A stretch of DNA of 64,000 bases from Pomphorhynchus laevis (GCA_012934845.2 WNNJ02003225.1:171643-235642); one strand, 5' to 3'; positions 27,401-37,287 are shown, numbered from the stretch's first letter. A program made the numbers and translations. The notes: generated by a model not told the origin, from the letters alone.

Positions 27401-28937
27401 AGACACTTCCCCACGGGCAATGTCATCATTTACCGTAGAGGCAATAGCGTATCGACTTAGATCTTTTCTCGCTAGCTTAAGATAAGCTAATCTGTTTAGG
27501 CCTGTGTCTTTTTTGGAGGGCGGGGGGGTTGGACTTTAACATACTGAATGCCGAGGAGAGCCGGACTCCTCTGTCTTTTGTATCAGGTGAACAATGAGTG
27601 ATTGAAATGTCTTCAAAGGCTTGCATTGTTGCGTCCATAGTTTTCAAAATCTCACCATCTGTCATTCCGGGCCTATTAGAGATGACCGCATCAGCAAAGT
27701 CCGCCGGACGGGCCGCTGCACCCATGTGCCTCTGTTTGTAAGCCTTGAATACAAGGCAACTCCATGACAAAGCCGGGTGCAAACCACAGCAATTAGAACA
27801 CTGAGGCGAAAGATTGCATTTCCCCTCATGTTCGTCTCCGGAGCCACACACCCCGCATGTACGGGGACTTGAACAGGTGGGGGCCAGGGCCCCTACTGGT
27901 GAAATCCGTTGCAGTGGGGAAACGTAAGGTCGTGGGCATTAATCATTGTGAATAATATATTGTATCCAAGAAACGGATTGAATTTTTTGTTAGTCAGGTA
28001 TTGGGCCTGGTCAACGGTAGAGGAGCCACATGCCACCGGAAGAAGCTCTCAATTTTTCCCTATATTGGGTCGAACGTTGTAAACTTTGAACGTATTCTCA
28101 GAATCCTTTAGATTATCATCCGTTGCGTAAGGTAGAAAGTTTGATAATTTCAGGGAGGCTTGAATATGTTTGTCTTCGTAGTAAAATTTTCACGTATAGT
28201 ATAATCCTAGACGCACTTTATGCATAATAAAATAAAATGATTAAATTATTGAATTATAAGTTTCTTTTTCATTTTAACTTATTTTTGCACGAAAACTGAT
28301 TCCCTTAAATAGCCAAACTAATGCACCAAAATATGTGTATTGCTCGGCTATATGTTGATTGTAGTATAGTTGATTGTATTCTACAATCATTTCTTCAAGA
28401 TTTACAAAATTATTATACGCGCAGCGTTGATTGCTGAAAGTATGTGGATGATGCGTTAACTGAATTGCAAAACGTTACGTAATTAATAATTTTTTTAAAA
28501 TCTGTTAAATCGAGTTAAATAAATACACAATTTCATACATCCAGATTTGCTAAATCCCGATGAACAAAATATAAATTTGAACGAAATCTACAGTTACAGT
28601 AAATCGCAAGTTTCAGAAAACTGATTTCAAAGCATTCCTTTGTCAATATAACAAGTTCAGAATATTAAAGTTTTCGTTCTTTTACATTTTAGAGAACAAA
28701 CAACCAGATAATATTCTGATCGTTGCTCATGCACCGACTTTGGAAGTAGCTACTCGACAGCTAACCGGTGGCAATCCCAGGATATCAGACCTAAAATTTT
28801 TAGTACGGCAAATACCATATCTTTCTATTCAGGCGATTGAACGTCAGAGTGAGAGCCTATGGAAATTCCGAAAGCCGCCAATTCCGCCTATGAAGCACGG
28901 TGCAGTGGAACCATTTGACTGGAGACATTTGCGATGA
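9475..28937 (+). CDS. UBASH3/Sts-like histidine phosphatase, six exons
   Basis: The model joins 9475-9906, 13849-14011, 14756-14875, 14927-15019, 21469-21855 and 28693-28937. All have GT-AG borders and consistent phases and give 479 residues. Residues 1-165 are a Ser/Asn-rich region with no fold I recognise. From about residue 170 the protein follows the 2-His phosphatase (phosphoglycerate-mutase fold) domain of UBASH3/Sts and insect ecdysteroid-phosphate phosphatase. Catalytic features are RHGERVD (His178), YCSPALRCIQT (Arg259), RIEP (Glu281) and LIVAHAPTLE (His411), ending with PPMKHG and FDWRHLR. The expected role is dephosphorylating phosphotyrosine or small phosphoesters. No UBA, 2H or SH3 domain is seen, although exons upstream of 9475 are possible. 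A hydrophilic insert of about 45 residues (near 350-398) precedes the second catalytic His. The donor at 21856 was chosen because it alone keeps phase. The introns are large and full of retroelements. Confidence 0.9.
10319..11180 (-). mobile_element. AT-rich RT element, 3' half with tail
   Basis: This is one of the better copies and lies in the first intron of the phosphatase gene, antisense to it. Reading minus, the RT ends with YLDMNIKLTLTKTTINLYRK, LHEHSCIPYNIKYN and LLSGKFLWMDNK, then a stop at 10687. About 370 bp of tail follow, down to TAACTGAGTTTACG. The tail includes the GAAACCTGATA block of the pseudoknot segment (about 10560-10625). The 5' part with the RT palm is missing. Confidence 0.75.
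11251..13180 (+). mobile_element. Array of RT-element fragments
   Basis: Plus-strand pieces follow one another: RT C-terminal sequence at about 11780-12035 and 12180-12270, then tails at about 12640-12850 and 12880-13160, each with a GCTATG...GAAAC segment. A 43-bp block (about 11251-11290 and 11413-11455) with GGACATCGTAATTTC is repeated. The 12336-12455 unit is a different repeat embedded in the array. All lie in the first phosphatase intron. Confidence 0.65.
12336..12455 (+). repeat. Repeat unit shared with 56565-56690
   Basis: The order GTTCGAAACGTGAAATGTAGG, CAGCAGCTGATGGGACCC, ACTGATTAGTAGCG, TGTATCAAG and ATAATGTCGTGCCACAA is conserved between the two loci. At its right end it joins directly to an RT-element tail. 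It contains hammerhead-like words, but GAAAC comes before CTGATG. Confidence 0.6.
13329..13531 (+). other. Doubtful open frame within intron 1 of the phosphatase gene
   Basis: A frame of about 67 residues follows a plausible acceptor (TTATATTTAG) and ends in TAG at about 13529. It includes KVFLKVSYIKYGKII and AKFGEYPCLLIK. Its phase does not fit the preceding exon (9475-9906), so it is not a simple alternative terminal exon. I do not recognise a domain. Confidence 0.2.
15230..17430 (+). mobile_element. Degenerate RTE-clade LINE (BovB-like), 5'-truncated
   Basis: The copy lies in the fourth intron of the phosphatase gene in the same orientation. It begins after the endonuclease, with SRIKWWRF and YIERDTWLWTEDV typical of the RTE linker. 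It continues with KSKATGTGDVATELWK, VDVHQGSALS and FTILYADDVMLE (the RT catalytic box) and LNLDKTEYL. The 3' end, TTCAAAGCGGGATAAAGGCTAAAGG followed by AAGAAGAA, is of RTE type. Many stops and frame changes make it inactive: the longest open pieces are 15295-15684, 15898-16113 and 16471-16737. Confidence 0.85.
17528..17800 (-). mobile_element. RT-element fragment, C-terminal coding region
   Basis: About 250 bp are nearly identical to the coding end at 10.69-10.93 kb (NIKYNTLNNEILRIATICND, then LLSGKF). The tail is absent, and the fragment begins exactly where the RTE LINE and a short spacer end. Confidence 0.75.
18540..18740 (-). mobile_element. RT-element tail fragment
   Basis: It starts with AGATAACTAAGTCTACCTATTTTATACTATATAAATT and runs through the AT-rich tail to a TTGAATAGTAAATAATATT block, matching other minus-strand tails. 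Confidence 0.6.
19075..19112. repeat. Perfect 17-bp-arm hairpin
   Basis: AAATGCTACGCTTTTGA is followed after 3 bases by its exact inverse. It lies within intron 4 of the phosphatase gene. No T-run follows that would suggest a Pol III transcript. Confidence 0.8.
19371..19464 (+). mobile_element. Short scrap of the I/Jockey-type LINE RT
   Basis: About 90 bp match the reverse complement of 25545-25638: GGTGGAGATATTGTTGTACA, GAAGACGACCCTGATGCGCG and ACGGGTGTACCTCAA. They encode the RT stretch before PQGSPLSP. Both ends are abrupt, and the right end runs into short inverted repeats of TTACTTATCATT. Confidence 0.8.
19960..21075 (+). mobile_element. RT-element copies with duplicated coding end
   Basis: The main piece (20285-20800) holds the YIDDI box (YMFRYIDDICVFNSNNFYS), then YLDMNIKLTLTK and FLHEHSCIPY. 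The coding end LLSGKFLW appears at about 20770 and again at about 20910, so part of the 3' region is duplicated. A tail fragment at 19970-20200 precedes it. The copies lie in intron 4 of the phosphatase gene, sense orientation. Confidence 0.7.
22061..22201. mobile_element. MITE-like foldback element
   Basis: Arms of about 55 bp are inverted copies: ATTCCAGACAAAAATTCTTA ... TTTTCGATAACT on the left and its inverse AGTTATCGAAAA ... TCTGGAAT on the right, around a loop of about 30 bp. Flanking TAATATAATG/ATTATAATTA could hold a TA-rich target duplication. No transposase is encoded, so the superfamily is unknown. Confidence 0.7.
24000..24700 (-). mobile_element. Ty3/gypsy-type LTR retrotransposon fragment (RT region), a broken fossil
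   Basis: Reverse-transcriptase motifs of the Ty3/gypsy group are recognisable on the minus strand: a DKAYTAF...FRRIPQGLSKA stretch and a KSQFCNAELAFLNYRIS stretch in the expected order. No LTRs, gag, protease or integrase were seen. It is a small, broken and probably old remnant inside the last intron of the phosphatase gene. Confidence 0.7.
24865..27960 (-). mobile_element. I/Jockey-group LINE, long degenerate copy
   Basis: Reading minus: the end of ORF1 (27930-27477) with a zinc-knuckle stretch C-S-P-Q-C-S-N-C-C-G-L-H-P, then an AP-type endonuclease region (about 27300-26200, decayed). The RT follows with VFLDFSDAFDRI, TGVPQGSPLSP and MVYADDTTAMFTG (25917-25180), then a 3' end near 24865. 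A second copy at 38.2-41.1 kb shares every segment. Frames are broken in many places, including between the PQGSPLSP and YADD boxes. The copy sits in the last phosphatase intron, antisense. The clade within the I/Jockey group is not settled. Confidence 0.85.
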
Positions 28938-28977
28938 ACAGCTGCAACCATGATACCTTCCAAGTCGTGAGATCTAC

Positions 28978-28983
28978 AATAAA
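28978..28983 (+). promoter_or_regulatory. Polyadenylation signal AATAAA for the phosphatase gene
   Basis: A canonical AATAAA lies about 40 bases after the TGA stop of the final exon. The position suits a very short 3' UTR. Confidence 0.55.
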
Positions 28984-29379
28984 TACCATACATTTCAAAT
29001 TTGTTTTGGAGCCGTTTTTTAACTTTATGTTTTAAAGAATTATTTTTCACAAAAGAAAAAAAAACTTTTACTTTTTACTTTAAAACGGAAAATCTTAACT
29101 TTTTAAAAATCACTGAACACTTTGGTTTAAAATTTTAAACGTTTTATTCAAAAGTGAAACAATTTTGAGAATTGCAATATTCTAGCATGGCATGCTTAAA
29201 GCAATCCTGATAGTTCCTTGACAAACAAGTTGCAAGGTTCGCGTGTAACCAGGTATAGGCACACATTGTGACGGTTTCTCAGTAGGAGAAGCCGTCACTT
29301 GAAACCATTTCGCCTAAAATTATGACAAGTTTATAAATCCATATTTTACCCTTTCTGCATTTTACAAATTATTCAGGAA

Positions 29380-29500
29380 TTTATCAATCTACGTATTTTA
29401 TACTAAACTTTAATTTAAAAGTGCATGATATAAGGTTTTAGCACACATTTCTCAACCCAACATAGCAACATACATTCATTATCCATCTATAAATAAATCC
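29380..29500 (-). mobile_element. Worn RT-element tail remnant
   Basis: CTACGTATTTTATACTAAA and, further on, CTCAACCCAACATAGCA keep the order of the family tail on the minus strand, with the middle lost. Confidence 0.4.
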
Positions 29501-29909
29501 TGCAACTATTGGTTGCAACTATTATTGGTTGCTATAAAATAGCAACCAATAATAACTAGAAAAAGAGTCAATAGGCAAATTGCATTATTCGAGCAATGAC
29601 AATACCAATTACAGAAAAACTTATTAATAGCTACAAGAACACCGCCATACGGTATATTACGAGGACCTATCCCCGCAGTTATGGCAAATGTATGGTCTCA
29701 GTAGCGAGACTGAAAGTCCAAAGAATATCACAAAGTACTACTACATCAAACCGCAAAAATAAGCCGACACACCTTCTCATATAAGACATCGGGGACGTTC
29801 CATGCTATGATGTACAAGTCTCAACAATGTTGAATTTTCTGATACGGAAACTTTTTGTGATATTTGTGATAGTCATATGGTCTCGTTAGAGCTTGCCAGG
29901 TTTGCTGTC

Positions 29910-30170
29910 TTTTCATTCTACTGGGTCTTGTGTATCGTGCTCCTAAGGCAATATCTAAGAAACTCATTGAAGAGATAGAGTTGTATACGCGAGGAGATTG
30001 TGATACTGTGATAATTGGGGATCTGAATATGCCAGATGTTGAATGGACTTCGAATACGGTTCTTCCTACTTGTGATAGTGAATCTTGTGACCTTATGGAG
30101 TGTTTTACTTATTGTGGTCTTGCTCAATTTGTTGATGTACATACTCGCTTTTCAGTTTGAAATTCTAAGC
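29910..30170 (+). mobile_element. CR1/L2-type LINE endonuclease fragment
   Basis: The frame gives VYRAPKAISKKLIEEIE, then TVIIGDLNMPDVEW and GLAQFVDVHTRFSV. These match the AP-endonuclease core of CR1-like LINEs (VIIGDFN-P-IDW, then QFV--PTR). It is cut off on both sides. It may come from a family other than the LINE that starts just downstream. Confidence 0.7.
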
Positions 30171-30299
30171 TGTTAACAAATAACTATATACAATAAAATA
30201 ACATACAATAAAATAACATACAATCGTTCAACAGTCAGATCGTCCAACTTTCAGATCAGATAAATATTACAAACTGGAACACAAAAAATTTTGGTTTCT

Positions 30300-32030
30300 T
30301 ATAAACATACACGGTCATCAGAAGATAGAAGTAATCAATCAACTAATCAGAAGATAGAAGTAATCAATCATACAACGAGGAAAATAAAATCACGAATCAA
30401 ACGACTATATACAAATGGGTCGGAAAAAACAAAAGTCTCAAGTTCCCAACCATGTTGCGTCCAACACCGATGTTAGAGATGTTTCCAATGGATCTGAACA
30501 ACAAGTCCTTTGCTCAAACAATGATTGTCACACGTGGGTAAGTATTTGGACTTCAGAATCCCAGACATCTTGCCTTGCAGACAACGAATTCTACTGTGGC
30601 TACTGTTCGGCTAAGATGATAAATACGATAAAGAGTGAAATAGAGAATCTCAAGACAAATATATTGAAACTATCTGGCAATGCAGCGATGTCCACACATG
30701 CCTCTTCGTATTGTAATAAGTCTCAACCTCGATGCCCAATTCTCCCGCATTCGATTGCCTCTAAGAATGCCAAATCTCCCATCTCTTCTACAGGTATTAC
30801 TATACATCCTTCAATTTTGCCCAATCAATCAGCTCAATCTTCTGATGTTACTGTCATTGACCATTTGCAACCCAGTATTTCTTTTGTCGTATCAGATAAA
30901 TCACCTTACATTTCTACCCCTCATTGCGTTTCTACGTCATCATCAGATAATCCATTATCAGATAATCTGAAGGAGCCGCAAATTGTATCGCAGCAAGATG
31001 GATTTTGTCGAGTTTATGATAAATCTACCGATACAGTGACGGAGCCGCAAATTGTTACAACTAATGTATGTTCACTCCCCGACACCCCACGTCCCGTCCT
31101 TCCTGTCTCGTTTCTCAATAACTTGCATCCATCAATCAAAATCACCTCCACCAGCCTCCACTATCCTTCCACTCATAACCTTTCCTCACATCGCTCGCCA
31201 CCCGCTTTATTATCATTATCCTCTATGTCTCCCGTCGTCAAACCAAATCCCTCCAAATCATCAACTGGCAGCTCTTCTATCGTGATCTCACCTACTCACG
31301 TCAGTCGTCCTCCTTTACGGAAGCGCTTTGCTTCTCGCGATCGTTGCGTCATTGTTACTAATATCACGCCTTCTAACTCCTTATCTCCACAAGCACGTCT
31401 GGACCACGATGTTTCCGCCTTCAGATCCATCCTCTCGTCTATTGTTCCTGCGGATAAATCATCCTTTTTCAAGGACATTTCTCCAGTCGCATTCATCCGT
31501 CTAAACAAATCTTCTCAATCTAATCCTTCCCAGCCCCCTCTCCTAAAAATTGTTTTCAAGCATAGCTCTCACGCGTCTTCTGTCCTCTCTCAACGATTCA
31601 AACTCATGTCATCTTCAACCACTCGAATTTTCCCCGATCGCGCCCCTTCCGAAATCGCTCAAATCTCTTCAGCCCGCATCGAAAAACGTCGTCGCGAGAA
31701 AAACGGCGAAACTTCACTCGCCATCCGAAACATAGACGGAAATTTTCAAATTGTCCACACCCGTCCAAAAATTCGATGGCGCTCCATCTCTCCTATGTGT
31801 CTTCTCCACTAGTCTCTTTCGCCACAGCACACGGTTTCCGCCTCGGTCTCCTCAACACTAGATCTATTCTCAATAAATCCGATCTTATCCTCAACCTATT
31901 CACCAAGCAATCCATCGATCTCTTCTGCCTCACCGAATCCTGGCACTCAGATTCCGACGACCTCTCCATTCGCCGTCTGCTCTCTGCCGGTTGCTCCCTA
32001 GTTTTAACAATTATAACTTTTACTTAAGAA
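30300..32030 (+). mobile_element. CR1/L2-type LINE, 5' end with intact ORF1 and start of ORF2
   Basis: ORF1 (30415-31812, 465 residues) is uninterrupted. A PHD-like Cys finger (VLCSNNDC ... FYCGYCSAKM, residues about 32-70) is followed by a short coiled coil (INTIKSEIENLKTNILKL). Next come a long Ser/Pro/Thr-rich segment and a C-terminal domain (RDRCVIVTNITPSNS ... FIRLNKSS ... IRNIDGNFQIV). ORF2 overlaps its end in another frame and starts the endonuclease (GFRLGLLNTRSILNKSDLI, LFCLTESWHSDSDD), but breaks off near 32010. The related copy at 60.2-62.9 kb aligns to the ORF1 C-terminus. An intact ORF1 implies a fairly young insertion. Confidence 0.8.
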
Positions 32031-32568
32031 AAAAAAATCCGAATTGCTTCATCTGATTACAATTGGATAATCCTTGATAATAGAGTGCCCACATGCCACC
32101 GAAATATTGGATCAAAATTGTGAAATAATGTATCTTCGCCTTATTTACTGTGTTAATTGAAGACATCAATTAACACTAATAAACTGATATAATTAAATTA
32201 ATTTATAATTCAAGGTAATTTACTCATTTTTCTGGGCATGAAAACAGAACCATCTTAAATTTTATTAAATAATTTTAATAAAAGTATCAAAAACGATAAT
32301 GATATATGTGTTCTGCTAACGCATACAGTACATCAATGTTTCCGACATATCACTGCAATTAATTATAATTAATTACATCGACGTATAAATAAATCGATAT
32401 TTTAGCGTTAAAAACAACTTATTTCTTCCATGTAAAACGCTGAATTCGCATGATTGACCAAATATAATAGTAATTTAATTTACAGTGTATATGAATTTGT
32501 ATAAAAACCATATTGTTTTAATATGTATAAATTTAATATGTATCAGCATATGTATAATTTCACTTTAG

Positions 32569-32724
32569 ATCCTCTGGCAAAAGTATATTCAACTGCGCAC
32601 CAGTTTGGAAAATTCCACAGATGTTAGGCAATTGGATAATTGTGAAGATGACTTGATTTTTTCCGTACCTTACAATTCAAATATCGAATCATTAAATCAT
32701 GATGTTGAATTTGAATTGCATTAA
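32569..32724 (+). CDS. Terminal exon of an unidentified gene
   Basis: A good acceptor (TAATTTCACTTTAG) precedes 51 codons in phase 0: ILWQKYIQLRTSLENS, QLDNCEDDLIFSVP, LNHDVEFELH, then TAA. The composition is that of a hydrophilic protein tail and is much more codon-like than the AT-rich flanks. I found no partner exon upstream between 29 and 32.5 kb, a stretch filled by LINEs. It could also be a spurious frame. Confidence 0.45.
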   Translation: MLWQKYIQLRTSLENSTDVRQLDNCEDDLIFSVPYNSNIESLNHDVEFELH

Positions 32725-34040
32725 AACTAAAATTTCTACAACTGAGAATGGTTTCCTTTTATAAAATAATTTTTGTACTTTTCGTTAACTCTATAGCGAT
32801 TATATGGTTTTGCATAAGAATTTTCATTTTCAGCAGTACAATATAAATATTTGTTGTTTTCGATAACAGAATTTTAATTATTTTAATTGAAATTATTAAA
32901 TTTTAAATAATTAATTTTTTTATCAATTGTTCTTAAACTATTATTTTTAATTTGATTAACGATTAACTATTAAATAGCGATTTTGTATTTGCATGTAATT
33001 AATGCGCTAATCATTATACACTTCTGGATTTGTCAAATGGCAGATTTATTGTCTTTATGAATTTGCCAGGCTATCAATTTTACATTTTCAAAGTCGTAGT
33101 GTACGTAACGAAAACATTATACTAACTTGTGTCTTTGAGATTTAATTCATACATCTTAAGCAACTTCTAAAAGGAACACAAATGATTGTAAAAGTGTACA
33201 GCAATTGGTCAATTAAAGTTTGTACAAATTAAATAATTATATGCGCTACTTTCCATTGATGCTTTTCCATATCTTTTTTGTGACCTTCCTACATAACAGA
33301 ATGACAGAATACCTTCTTGCATTCTAGATTATAAGGTTTGTATATCTCATTGCTCGATCCCTATTTCTCATTACCTTTACCTATCACGAATGGTGCAAAT
33401 TGCATCCTTTGGTGCAATCTGTTCATTTTTGTGTAACTGCACATTAATGGACTTAGCAATCCATATTCAAGATCCCTCTTTAGCATGTATACCTATTTAG
33501 TGCAATTAAATATATTCATCAGTTCTACCAGCGTTCCATGCAATTAAAGATACTCTTCTCCCGTTCTTCCAGCTTCCAATTTGTCAATTATCCCGATATC
33601 TATCAGATTTTCTTCAAACGAACATGCAAGGAAGATGTAAATACTGAAAACCCTAAGATTCAATTTAAACAACTGAGTCAGGTGTATATTTTGTTCCCAG
33701 TGCAAGCACCGAGAACTTGTGCATTCTTATGACGATTTACGCTTTGTTTTCCAATGCCTAAGCAGGCGTTAATAAATAGCTTTATAAACCAACGAAGCAA
33801 CCGTAATGGTATTGCAAAAATATTAATGTGAGATAAAAAATTACAATATCCTCATTCAAAACGAATGGCGTATGCAATTTTCTGCTAATTGATATATAAC
33901 TTATTTTTTGGCTATAAATTTAATCTGAGATATTATTTATTTTAAATCGATAATTAGCAGCTGTTAATGATGTCGACCACTTTATTAATTAAAAACGTTA
34001 GTTAATATTATTTAAAAATTAATTATTATGCATTTTATAT
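32725..34040. other. AT-rich DNA without a recognisable gene
   Basis: A short frame at 33538-33732 has no splice or motif support. Nothing else was identified here. Confidence 0.4.
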
Positions 34041-34049
34041 TATGTTTAC

Positions 34050-34095
34050 CTGATGGTTCTGATAGAAATCAGCGAAAATTGTAATTTTCCTTAAA
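34050..34095 (+). ncRNA. Degenerate hammerhead-like motif
   Basis: ACCTGATGG, then stem CTGAT/ATCAG with loop AGAA, C, GAAAA and an AATT/AATT mini-stem. The flanks (TTATGTTTACC...) match the locus at 8288-8345, where the same position reads CCGATGAGGCTGAT ... GTTTTGTCTGA. Together they suggest an ancestral CTGATGAGG-stem-GAAAATTTTGTC hammerhead. Neither copy has a perfect core. Confidence 0.35.
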
Positions 34096-34325
34096 TTGCA
34101 AAAAAATGATGGATTTAAATTTATTAAATTATTTTTTAAAAATAAAAAGACGTTTCCTCGTTTTATATAACAATTCAATTGAATGCGATTCATGGATAAA
34201 AGTAACTATACTAAATATAACACATGAATAAAGATTATATCAGCTTATAAATAATATATATAAATAATATTATCTATTCATATCATGAATAAATAATTAT
34301 AATGGACTTTATACAATTAATATTT

Positions 34326-35530
34326 ATCAGATAAGATAACTGAGTGTACGTATTTAATACTATTAATAAATTAAAATTAAGATAAATAATTATAAATAAT
34401 AAATAATTGTATACGATTTAATACAATTTATGTTAATATATAGTTGAAATTTAAAATTAAAAATCAAAATTGGAGCTTGATCAAAGGAAAGAAGACATTA
34501 TTTTTGACATTTCGCGATTCATGGCTAAAAGTAAATAACACATGAAATATTTAATATTTAAATTTTTAAATTTTTTTAGAAAGATCATATCAGCTAACTT
34601 AGTCTACATATTTTATACTATATAAATTTAAAATAAAAATAAATAATTATAAAAAATAAATAATTATTTAAGATGATAATTATATAACGTTAAAATTTAA
34701 AATAAAAAATAAACTTTTATGAAATGACTAATAAATAACAAACGATGCATCAGAATAAAAATTAGATGACATCAGGGAAAGCTAATTTGCTATCAGGTTT
34801 TGGGCCCTTTCATCGACCTAACATAGCAGCGGGAAAATATAATTGCTTATAACGTATTCCCCAGATGAAATTTGATTATCTAGTATCTTATTCTAATACA
34901 AAGTATATTATTTATTATCTATCCATAAAAATTTTCCCCTAATGATTTTAAATTTATTTTTAATATAATTGGACAATATAATGGCTTATGACGTATTTCC
35001 TCTGATAAAATTTGATTATCTAGTATCTTATTATAATACAAAGTATATTATTTAATATCCATCCATAAAAATTTTCCGCTAATGATTTACGATTTATTTT
35101 TAATATTATTGTGTTGATTTATTTTACTATTTTTTAAATGTATTTTTTAAATAACAGTTTAAAATATGTATATATTAAATTATTTAAATGATTTTGAAGA
35201 AAGTCAATTTTATTACATATTATGGCAATTCTTAAAATTTCATTATTTAATGTATTATATTTTATATTATATTGTATGCATGAATGCTCATGCAAAAATA
35301 TGTTTCTTGTAAATTTAATAATGTCATCTTTACGATATAAATTAATAGTAGTTTTAGTTAATGTTAATTTAATGTTCATATCTAGATATGTATCTTCTTT
35401 ATCATCAATATTGGTTTTATTATGAATAAGGCTACCTAAATGAATTTATTCACTTTTTGAATAAAAATTATTAGAGTTAAATACACATATATCATCAATG
35501 TATAATAATCAATGTATATTCAATAATCAT
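34326..35530 (-). mobile_element. Two nested RT-element copies
   Basis: One tail starts at about 34333 (TAACTGAGTGTACG). A second starts at about 34597 (CTAACTTAGTCTACATATTT) and runs through the GGGCCC...CATAGCAGCGGG segment (34790-34830). Coding ends at 34925 and 35060 are duplicated, as at 20.8 kb, and the RT reading 35500 to 35100 includes NIKLTLTKTTINLYRK and FLHEHSC. Confidence 0.7.
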
Positions 35531-36324
35531 CAATGAATATTCAATTTATACCTGGTATTTGGATATTTTGATATTTTTAGTTTTTATTTTTTCGCTTCTA
35601 ACAGATTTTCATTATAATTCGTTTTTCTTTCCAAAAAATATTTATTATTTAGTAAACCATTGAAAACATTGCATATAAACCTAGGTTTTATTGGACTTTT
35701 TTTATTATATTTAAAGTATAATGTTATTTCCTGATTCCACATCAATTTGATCTAGGGAAAGCACTAATAATATTGACAATTTAATCTTCAATTTTTTCTG
35801 TTTAATACTGAAATAGTAATTTATACCAGAAAATAAATGTTTTATTATTGAATATAAAATATCATCTTTTTGCTCTTCATTGATAAACTTAAAAATTAGT
35901 TGATTGCCTAATTAACAAAGTATTGAACTGCATAAATTGAATTTCTGAATAGGTTTTCTGAATGAATATATTTTATTGGGCCAAATAATTATAAAAATAT
36001 TATAAATTGACTGTTCACGCATTGGTTTCTATTATTTATTAGTGGAGAGAGTGAAATAGAAATTTTTTCATTTTAATCATTGAATTTTCGATAGTCAACT
36101 GCTATAATCATCAAGATAAAATTGTTCAAAAAATTGAACAATTTTATTTAAATAATAATTATACGAATATGTTATTTAAAATTGTATAGTTTGTGATATT
36201 TCAGTATCGTTAAGTTGGAGTACGAATATTGATTGATAAAAATACATGTAGGCTAGTTATAGACCATTGCATAATATGATTGTTCAAATTAGATGAGACA
36301 CACATTTACATTAATAATTTATAT
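35531..36324. other. AT-rich DNA without a recognisable gene
   Basis: Nothing supported was seen in this interval between the RT-element copies and the two-membrane-segment gene. Confidence 0.4.
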
Positions 36325-36933
36325 TTAATATCTATAAAAACATATTAGGCTTAACTGATACATTAAAAATAACGTTGAAATCGACCACAACAATTTCATC
36401 ACAATTAAATTTGTTATATCGATTGGTTTGTAAATGTATCCTGTGATTGTTATAGACATATTGCATTCCTGACTGTTCTCAAATATCTGAGTCCTGTATG
36501 AGTACAGCTTGCAATTGGCACTTTCGTTGTATCTTCTCGTATGTACATCAATGAATACATTTTGCATCACATACAGACCAACGTGTTCTCTGCATTTTAT
36601 AGGTAAAAAGAGATTACATCGGTACTGACCGTTGAACACTAAGTCAGCAATCACTAGCTGATCAACAAATGATTTGCTACTTAAATGTAGGTGTTTACCA
36701 CCTTCCCAAATTGATAACCGAGAGTGATTTGAACCGTATACAGTATAATTTATAATGTGGATTCTTCTCAACCTCTGTCTTTGTTTCATATTACAATATG
36801 GGCCGTCTACGAAAGCAAATATAGCCAATACAATACAAAATACAACTGATATCCAATGTGCTAAGTGAATTGAAGAGTACCTTTTACAGCCTACCTGTGC
36901 TTTCTGACACTCCGTGTATATTGTGACAATCAT
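36325..36933 (-). CDS. Intronless two-membrane-segment protein, unidentified
   Basis: The 202-residue open frame starts at an ATG (MIVTIYTECQKAQVGCKR). It has a short N-terminal tail, a first hydrophobic span at about 27-44 (WISVVFCIVLAIFAFV), an ectodomain of about 130 residues with five Cys (residues 47, 106, 114, 141, 156), and a second span at about 176-198 (LLWSISTLFLMYQLSLICF). NYT, NHS, NES and NMS glycosylation sites all fall between the spans, supporting an extracellular loop. The layout resembles auxiliary channel subunits (BK beta, TipE), but I see no diagnostic motif. An exon at 37821-38078 on the same strand begins with a similar hydrophobic exit (LFIYQLLSEMTLF), hinting at related neighbours. 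Confidence 0.6.
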   Translation of the reverse strand: MIVTIYTECQKAQVGCKRYSSIHLAHWISVVFCIVLAIFAFVDGPYCNMKQRQRLRRIHIINYTVYGSNHSRLSIWEGGKHLHLSSKSFVDQLVIADLVFNGQYRCNLFLPIKCREHVGLYVMQNVFIDVHTRRYNESANCKLYSYRTQIFENSQECNMSITITGYIYKPIDITNLIVMKLLWSISTLFLMYQLSLICFYRY

Positions 36934-37287
36934 TTTTATATGGTCAAATGCGTATCATCTATATGTATTAATTACGTCATATCTAATCATGCATTTTTAT
37001 TATATACTGATATAAATATTGATAACTAAACTGTGAAAATATATTTTAAATAAAGAATATTTCAAATATAATCAATTATCTTTTTTATCGACAATTTCAT
37101 AAATTAATATAAATTACAACGATTTTGTGAAAATATATAAAACAATTAGGTATTTGGAAATATTACCTGAAAAACGGTTACATTAAAAATGACTTTAAGA
37201 TGGATTTACTTCCAATCTTTATTCTAAATGATGAAATATTAATCATTAATTCATTAAAATAATAATTTACAGAAATCATTTTTAAGA

